NCBI GenBank assembly: GCA_023846275.1
Contig: CM043868.1
Span: forward strand, 20,431,755 to 20,495,754
Direction of reading: 5' to 3'
DNA length: 64,000 bases
DNA from: Vanilla planifolia
Taxonomy: Eukaryota > Streptophyta > Magnoliopsida > Asparagales > Orchidaceae
Numbering within the stretch: position 1 is the first letter of the stretch; every line of letters begins with the position of its first letter. Shown here piece by piece: positions 55,101-64,000 of the stretch. Under the pieces are notes generated by a model. It saw nothing but the letters and a program-made list of their open reading frames with translations, was not told the DNA's origin and did not search any database. Both the position numbers and the translations under genes were made by a program.

Positions 55101-58100
55101 ATCTAAATATCATAGCGTGCATGTTCTTATTCTTATAATTTTATAACCATATATACTTTATCCTTTTAAATGCACTATTGTAGCATTTAAAATTAATGAA
55201 TGCACACAGTTTGGCGAAGTTCTATATCTGTGTATGAATTAATTACAAAAGGGTTTTTATTATTTAAATATCACATACTTAGGTGTTTGACATCATTCAA
55301 ATAGGTGAATTTTCTTGACCTCATGTGTTTGATGGTTTTATTTAATTTTAATAATAACAAACTTCTTATAGTTTTTTATGATGATTTAGTCTGTGTATCT
55401 AATATAGTTTTGCATAAATTAGGCATTAAAATTGTTGACCCTCAATATTTAGAGTAAATTAACACTTAAAAAGAGAAATTGAACACGATCAAATGGTCAA
55501 TGATGAGATTAAATTAAAGAAAGACTCTAAGAGGTACGTAAATCATAAATTTAATATTTGTTTTCATCTTTTTAGAACTATTGTAAGGATTATGGTAAAT
55601 ACATTTTCATTATTTTTTAATAGCATACACATATATCCAAAACCATCATTAATATATTTTGATTTTATACAAATAATAATTTTTCATACTAACATAATAT
55701 AGATTAAATCAATTTGTAAATTAGAAGTTAAAAGCCTAGGTTTATTTGTTTCATGGGTCACTCAAATAGTATTATTGTTAGAGACATAAAATTATCTTAA
55801 TTTGTCTAAGTTATTCATAAATTTATGTCAAACCATACCAAATGATCAAATTGATAATTTCAATGACACTTGATCAAACACTTAAGAAATGAAGGTATTA
55901 ACATGTTTAAAATATCTAAATATAATTATATCTAAATATGAAATGAATTGAATTTGAATTTAGCAATTTTTATCTTAAAATTGATATGTGAATCGTTTTG
56001 GAAACATCATTTGCATATTATGTTTCAAGTTTACATTAAATTAGATATCAATTCTTCAATTAGAATTATAGTTCTATAAGTAAGATTAATAACATCAAGA
56101 ATGACATTTTCATTGATAATTACCTTTACATGTTATTTGACATAAATTTGGTATGTCTAGTAGATTTGAAATATCATCATTATGTCATGTTTCAATTCTT
56201 ATCTTATTTAGATACCATTTTATATATTTAGACAATTAAGAAGATTTAATTAATATATAAATGATATTGATATAAACAATCTCATACATAAAATTTAAGA
56301 TTTAAGTTGTGTTTCATAGGTCAAGACAATCTGAGTTGTCTTAGTTGGTATCAATAAAACTATTTATTTAAGTTTTACTTGATCTTGATAAGAGACAATG
56401 TGGGTTATGTTTGATCTTATGAAAAGAATTTTCTTTTTCTTAAAACTTCTTCACCTACTTAGGTTGAATAAAAAATTGGTTTGTATTGTTAGACTCAAGC
56501 GATTGTTTTGGGATGAAGTGGGCCTAAGTTTAGGATTAACTTGTCTAAATTTATTTGTGTATTTTTTCTCTTTTATTGTAATTTATTTCAATTTGTTGTT
56601 AATTATTCTAAATTATACAAAATATAATTTGATAATTTTAAAAACAAAGTTTGATAAAATCTAATTCACCCACTCTTATATATGTATATCAAGTTAATAA
56701 AAAAACATTAAAAAATCTTAATCTTTGTTTACTTCAAATATGTTGCTAAGCTTAACCTCCCTTGTATTTAACATACATTTTGAAAATGATATTTTGTTTT
56801 ATTTTTTCTCCTTATATTAGGTGACACCATTGGTTGTAATATACATGAACAACTTACAACAACAAAGTTGTATCACTCATAGTTATATACCTTTTCATAA
56901 TGCATGGTTGCTAAGCTTGATAACAATGCAATTTCATTTGTTTATCTAAAATCTTTTAAATTTCAAAGTATATACTTAAAAATGGTAGAAAATATACATG
57001 AACAATCCCATCATCTAATTTGGCTCCTATGATTCTAAGAGCTATGCATGTAGCTATGCACATCACCAATTGTAAGGCCTACTATTATTATAATTATTCG
57101 CATATTACATCACTATAAATGAATACCATAGGTGAAAAGTTAGTGTACAAAGTTCTTATTATGAAATAAGAAAGATACTCAATAATGTAATTTAATTGAG
57201 TTTTGATAGTTTAGAAATATCAAAATTCGAATAATAGTTTTCAAAAAAACACTTCTTCTCTATAAATGAATTAAAGCTCCAAATCTTATCTACTTTTATG
57301 ACATTATTGAGGCTATTGATGAAGTTGGCTCAATGGACCTTTCAATTGTATTGTATGGGTTGTATTTTAATGTAAAAAACAAAATGGAAAAAATCTATTA
57401 GCTTCCTTTAGTGGGAAAAAACGCATGGAATTAAAGGTAGTGGACATTGACAAAAAGATCCAACTAGCTTAAATATTGGATAATAAGACACTCTTATAGA
57501 TTTTGGAAAAGCTATTGTTTGAATACATTGTGAAGTAGATGGTTAAACTCATTCAAAATAACATTAAAAAATAAAAAAACAAATGCAAATTAATTTATAG
57601 CACAACCTAGTTAAGTAGGAAAAGAATGAACCACAATTCTTGAATTATTTGGACTATATTCTCAAAAAAAAAAAATTAATCATCACTTGAGGAGTTGCAA
57701 ATAATAAATGTTTAAGAAAACCTAAGAAGCTTTTGAACAATAATATTTCATCATCATATATTTGATCATATCTAATTTAAATCATTGATTTTGTATTATA
57801 AAATGTGTATAAATAAACTTTTTATAAAAGAGATGATATATATACATTATTCAATACATCATCTATTTGTACATGAGACCCACTTTAAACTTGTCATATT
57901 TTTCTCTTATTATATTCATACAAAAAGAAAAATATACATATTTTTATGTTACTTATGAAGAAACATTATGAAATAATTATCATGAATTATTTTAAAAAAA
58001 TATGAATATCATATTTGTCTTTTTATTATAAGAATCACATATTAAAGAATCGCTTTCGTCAAAATGCTTCTTTTTATCTAGAAAATTTCACTTTGTTTTA

Positions 58101-61100
58101 TTGTTTACTTTTTCTTTTTCTAATTTATTTTCGCATTTCTTTTTCTTGCTGTCCACGTTACCATGTTGGCCACGCTTGTTAATGAAGGCATGCGACCCCA
58201 CACTCTTGTCTCGTCGTTTCTGTAGCACGGCTTGGCATTTGTTCACATTTAAGAAAGAATATTTCTATCGTACGTAATCTAGCGTCAATAATGGTGATCT
58301 TTTTTATTTAGATATTATAGTTTTGAACGCGTTAGGCGTTTGCCAAACACGGGAAACTTTAGAACGCACTTGGATTATCTCCAATAAAACATTTCAATGC
58401 AGGTGCACACACAGCACGATTACGCGCCGTTTTTGTTAAACGAATAATTTTTGTTTAAATTTGAGGTATTTTATTTTATTGACATAGTCAAGTCATTAGT
58501 AACATTGGAAAGCTAGTTTGGAAATATTTAAAAAAAAAATTCTTGGAAGTGCTTTAAATAAAAAGAAATTAATTTGAAGAATACACTTGTTGAGTGTGCA
58601 ACATTTAGATCAATATTTGTTTCTTTTCCCCATAAAATGGCAATGATTTTATAAGGATTCATTTATGAAGGAGCAATGATATTGCAATAATGTGTTGAAT
58701 AAAATTGAGATTATTATAGGATTAGTCATTTATATAATTTATGTAATTTTTATTTATAGGATTAGTCATTTAGATTATTAAATGTTTGCTTAAATAGGTA
58801 TTGGATCTAAATTGGGCACTCACATGAAAGTTTGTCTTGGATTATTGGATGTGTAAGAGTATATCGAATTTTGACGTGATAAAACTCCCTTTTAACATAA
58901 TCTTTTAAGATTATTTTAGGTCTTTTAGGTTACCTTCATTATTCATTTATTTAAATTTTATTATTATTTTTGTTAATTTTGTTATTTTTATTTTATTTGA
59001 TATCTAACATATGTCATTTTTCATGAATTTTTTTTAACATTTTCAAGTTTTTCTTTTTAACAATTTTTTTTTGCTTAGATTGCTTCAATTTGAGTCTTAA
59101 TCATTGTTAAGTACTAATATTTTCATGCATAATTTTGAACACACTCATTCTCCTTAAGATTCATATAAATAATTAGATTTTTTAAGTGAATATTTTGGCT
59201 TTCATCGTCTTTTCAATAGTTGATACAATACATGTAAATATATCTATATGTACGTATCTATACACACACGCACGCATCCACCGAAATACACACATGTATA
59301 AATAACTACATCAAATTTAGCAAATGATCGTTCTTTAAAAAATTCAAGCTACTTATAAACTAAGGGCAAGATAATGATAGTTCAACATTCATGTGTGGGG
59401 AATATAAAAAAATTCAAAATTATGAGATCATGATTAAGGTTGCTATAGAATTGCGATAGATGTGTAGGCCAAATGAAAAATCCTAAGATATTAAGCAAAC
59501 AAATGTCAAGATAATGAAACCTTTTGATTTAGAAGCAAATATTTAGGAGATCATTTGCTTTAAAATGATATAATTATTGCATTGTTGTTATATATGAATA
59601 AAATAAAATTAAACGCTTTTCTCTTCCTGTGGTTTAAGGGTTTCTGTCACTATTTTTCAATTTATCCCAAATACTCTTGAATGCAAGTTTGTTGTTTATA
59701 ATTTGAGATTTATTTTATTTTAATTTATTTCCATCAAAGTGGTATCAGAGCTTGGAGAAGAAGAAGTTCGAACAATGCAGCGTCCAAGGGAGATGTGTAA
59801 AAAACTCTTTTTGCAAGTGTGGTTTGTAGAAAATGCAGTGTGCAAAAATGAGAAGTAACATAGTGTTCAACAGTGCATTTTTAGAAAGCAAAAGCAGTGT
59901 TTAGAAGTGTGTTTTTATTTAAAATATTTGGAATTGTGCAATAAACCGTTCCCAGATTAACTTATAACAATTGTGATAATTGGTGCATTCAATTTAAAGC
60001 TCTTCTTGGCTGGTAAGACCTTTGGGAGACTATTATTAATGGCTTTAAAGAATCAAATGCTATAGAAGCAGAGAAAAAATTGTGAAAAAAATTAAAAAAA
60101 GACAAAACACATTGTTCTTGATATATCAAGGGCTTGATGAGCCACTTTTAAGAAAGTAACAGAAGCAGCTACAAGCAGAGAAGCTTGGAATAAACTCAAC
60201 ACAATATGCAAAGGTATTGAACGTGTGAAGGGTGCACATCTTTAAATTATTAGAGATAATTTTGAGCCGTCAAAGATGAATGAAAACGAGACTATCTCCC
60301 ATTATGTCTCACGATTAATTGCTATATGAACTTGATAAAGAGAAATAGAGAACAAATTGACGATACGAGTGTGATCGAGAAGGTACTTCGTTTTTTAACG
60401 CATATGTTTGAACATGTAGTAACACCAATTGAAGAATCTAAAGATATAGGTAGATTATTTATTGAATAGTTAATGGATTCCTTACATGTCCATGAGTAAT
60501 GACTAAAGAAAGGGCTGAAGTTATATCTATTGGTCAAGCATTAGAATCAAAATTATATTTGAAAGAAGATAATTCCTTGAAGAAAGAGAATTCAAATTCA
60601 AGGGGAAAAGGAGGAGATTCATATCAAGTGGAAGAGGTCATTTTCAAAGCAAATCTCAACAAAAAATTAATCAACCTTACACTCAACACGAAAATGAAAA
60701 GAATGGTACTTCTTAAGGTCAAAGGCAGGGAAAAATGTTGAATGTTATAACTGTCATAAGAATAACAAATCAAACCATGCTTTTGATTGTTTGCATAAGA
60801 ATAACAAATCAAACTGTGCCGAAACATCACAAGAAGAGTCAATATCATTATTGGCTAGAAAAGAGGGTAACGAAAGAGAAGATGTATGGTTTCTTGACTC
60901 AGGAGCAAGCAACCATATGTGTGAAACAAGTATCTATTTAATTTAATTGAAAATATGCAAGTGTGAATCTTAGAGACTCATCAAAGTTGAAAGTTGAAGA
61001 CAATGGTAACATAAAACTTTATAAGAGAATAAGTTTCCAATTTTTTTTCAGATGCATATTTTATTTTTGATGTAAAAAGTAATATTTTAAGTCTTAGGCA

Positions 61101-64000
61101 ATTGATTGAGAAAGGATATAGTATACATATAGAAAATGATTATCTTCTTTTCAAGATTCAAAAGGAATGAATATTACTAAAGTGAAGATGTTGGCAAATC
61201 ATATGTTTCATCTTCAATTAAAATCAATAATTGAAGCTTGCTATCTTGGGAAACTTTCAAATGATTTTTTGAAATAGCATCTAAGGTATGTTCACCTTAA
61301 CTTTGGAGGTTTGAAGTTATTAGCAAAGGAAGGAATGGTGAAAGGCCTTAATTTATTGGATGATCAAAATCATATATGTGAAGCTAGTATACTTGAAAAG
61401 CAACATTGTCTACCATTTCAAAATAATAGCACTTGGAGAGCTAAAAGATCGTTATAGCTTATTCAGATATTTGTGGTCTATTGATGCTATTATCTAATAG
61501 AGATAATAAGTATTTTATTACTTTAATAAATGATTGTAATAAAAAATATATACATATTTTATTAAAAAAAATCTACTGTTATCTTTATATTTAAAGAGTT
61601 TAAATACAAGATTGAAAAGGAGAGTGAGCTATTCATTCAAAGTCTTAGATCTGATAGAGTTGGTGAGTATATATTAAATGAATTTATTTAATTATATAAG
61701 CAAGAATGTGTACGACATCAACTTACCACAAGTTATACTTTACAAAAAAATAGAATTGCTGAATGAAAGAATCATACTATCCTTGATATGATAAGGACAA
61801 TGATGAAAGAGAGGAATGCACCAAAAGAATTTTGGACAGAAGTAGTTACCTGTTTAACTTATTTGTTCAATCGTTGTCCTATAAAAGGCCATGCATTATT
61901 TTACTCCACAAGAAGCTTGGAGTGGATATAAACCAAGTGTTTCTTATTTTTGTATATTTGGTTGTATTACATATGCATAGGTACCTAATGTATTAAGGAA
62001 GAAATTAGATGACAAAGATGAAAAATACATATTCATTGGGTATAATGAGAAGTCAAAAACCTAAAAACTCTATAATCCTTTAACCAAAAAAGTGATTATT
62101 AGTTACGATGTTGTGTTTGTAAAAGAAGATACTTGGAAGTGGAAAGAAGAGAAAGATGACAAAACTATTACATTTTGGTAAGAAGAAGAAATTTAAAATC
62201 AACAAATACATGATTTGAATTCTTCAAGAAGCTCTCTCTCAAGAACAACTATTATGCAAAAGACAGTACATCCTACTGACTCATGCAAAAAAATAAAAAG
62301 TCTACAGGAGATATATGAGTAAACTTCTGAGTTTTCTTACTTATTATATTATTTTATTAATAATGAGCCAATTTCTTTTAATGAACAGTGTAAAACATAA
62401 ATTAACAAAAGACTGTGGATGAAGAAATAACATCTATAAAAAAAGAATGATACATGGGAGTTAGTTGATCTCCCTCCTCAAAAGAAACCTATAGAAGTGA
62501 AATGAGTTTAGAAGATCAAGCATGAAGTAGATGAAATAATAGATAGATATAAGGCAAGACTTGTAACAAAAAAGCTTTAAGCAAAAATATGGTATATACT
62601 ACAACAAGGTATTTGCTTCAATTTCTCGATTTGATAGAATGAAGCTAATTTTAGCAATTACAGCACATCATGGATGGAAGGTATGCTAACTTGATGTTAA
62701 ATCTATATTTTTGAATGATATTTTAGAAGAAGTATATGTTGACCAACTTAAAGGTTATAAAATAATGAGTGATCTATATAAAGTCTATTGTTTCGAGAAG
62801 ATTTTATATAGATTGAAACAAGCATCAAGGGCATGATATATTAAGATTGATGGATATGTTCAACAACAAGGATTTAAAAAATGTCCATTTGAACATATAC
62901 TTTGTATTAAGATAACTAACAATGATATTCTTATAGTTTGTCTTTATGTAGATGATGTGTTTTATATAGGAAATTCTTTTGAATTATTTCAAGAATTTAA
63001 AAGAACTATTTAACATGAATTTGACATAAATAATGGTGAAATATCATACTTCCTTGGCTTAGAAGTGAAGTAAATGATAACTGAAACCCAAATCTCTTAA
63101 AGAAAGTATGCTACTGAACTTTCAAAAAATTTTAGAATGGAAGATTACAAATCAGTGGCAACACCACTTGATGTGAGAATAAAAATAAGTAAAGAAAGAG
63201 AAGGAAAAGCTATTGATTCTACTTTGTTCAAAAGCCTTGTTGATAGTCTTTGTTACCTTAGTTTCATAAGACCTGATATTCTATATTCTGTTAGACTCAT
63301 TAGTCGATATATGCAATATTTGATGGAAACACATTGGATGGTTACAAAAAGAATACTAAAATATATTAAAGGTATACTTGATTATGATTTGTATTTTATT
63401 AACTAAAGTGGGACAAATTTATATGACTACTTGGACAGTGACTAGGGAGGTGTATAAATGAAAGGAAGAGTACAACTGATTATTGTTTCTTCTTAGGTTC
63501 ATCAGTATTTTATGTGAATATCAACTAAACAAGATATCATTGCTCTTTCATCTTGTGAAATAGAGTATATTACAACTTCATCAATAAGAAGAGCCTACAA
63601 CTATCTTTATTGATAATATCTCAGCCATTAAATTAGCAAAAAATCCAATTTAACATAGGAGAAGCAAGCATATTGAGACAAGGTATCATTTTCTTCGTGA
63701 TCATGTCAACAAGGAGATTATATGCCTCATAGATTAGAGTACTGAAGAACAAAAGTGTCTGATATTTTCATTAAATCACTTGGAGTAAAGAAGTTCGAAG
63801 AATTATGAAATCAATTAGGCTTGAAGATACTTCAAGTTTGATGAGAGTAATGTTAACAAATTTTAAGTATTTGTTACACATTTTAAGTGTTTGTTAGTAC
63901 ATTTTAAATAATTATTAATATTTTAAAATATTTGTTAGTATTTTTAGATATTTAAATATTTAAATAATTTAAAATTTTATGTTGATCTTTATCGTTTAGA

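Overview
This is plant nuclear DNA, almost certainly from a flowering plant. It is strongly AT-rich, carries Ty1/copia, Ty3/gypsy and LINE relics with plant-type initiator-tRNA(Met) primer sites, and holds one apparently intact gene of the plant-specific INDETERMINATE DOMAIN (IDD) zinc-finger family with short introns. The GC-rich exons in AT-rich surroundings are compatible with a monocot, but that is only an inference. No prokaryotic, organellar, CRISPR or phage features were seen.

Layout. 1-2814: AT-rich intergenic DNA with a short TRIM-like LTR (1367-1531). 2820-6113: old minus-strand copia element A, with both LTRs and a 5-bp target duplication. 6114-8585: intergenic, with a 252-bp tandem duplication. 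8586-9986: the IDD gene, minus strand, three coding exons, with a TATA-like box near 10190. 11080-12620: heavily decayed Ty3/gypsy pol. 12620-15383: intergenic, with a 130-bp tandem duplication and a possible unidentified gene relic at 14600-15125. 15384-19547: copia element F, minus. 19548-26573: long AT-rich stretch without recognisable genes. 26574-37180: relic of an unidentified host gene on the plus strand, split by two separate minus-strand copia insertions, E (26915-31601) and B (31897-36989). 41390-42700 and 44500-45335: copia pol fragments. 45346-45800: a LINE 3' end beside an LTR piece of the element A family. 46442-47446 and 52167-52254: an MLO-family pseudogene whose last exon is interrupted by C (47452-52161), the youngest and best preserved copia element. 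52255-59514: AT-rich, with a degenerate 67-bp tandem array. 59515-64000: copia element D, running off the window.

The copia elements fall into at least three families by LTR and internal sequence: B, C and D; E and F; A with the LTR piece at 45633. The B/C/D LTRs carry short internal tandem motifs near their 5' ends. The main biology here is a gene-poor, retrotransposon-dominated region in which two host genes, an MLO gene and an unidentified one, have been lost and split, while one transcription-factor gene remains open. I found no convincing previously undescribed system. The most useful leads are the two split host-gene relics and the IDD gene's unusual C-terminal end.
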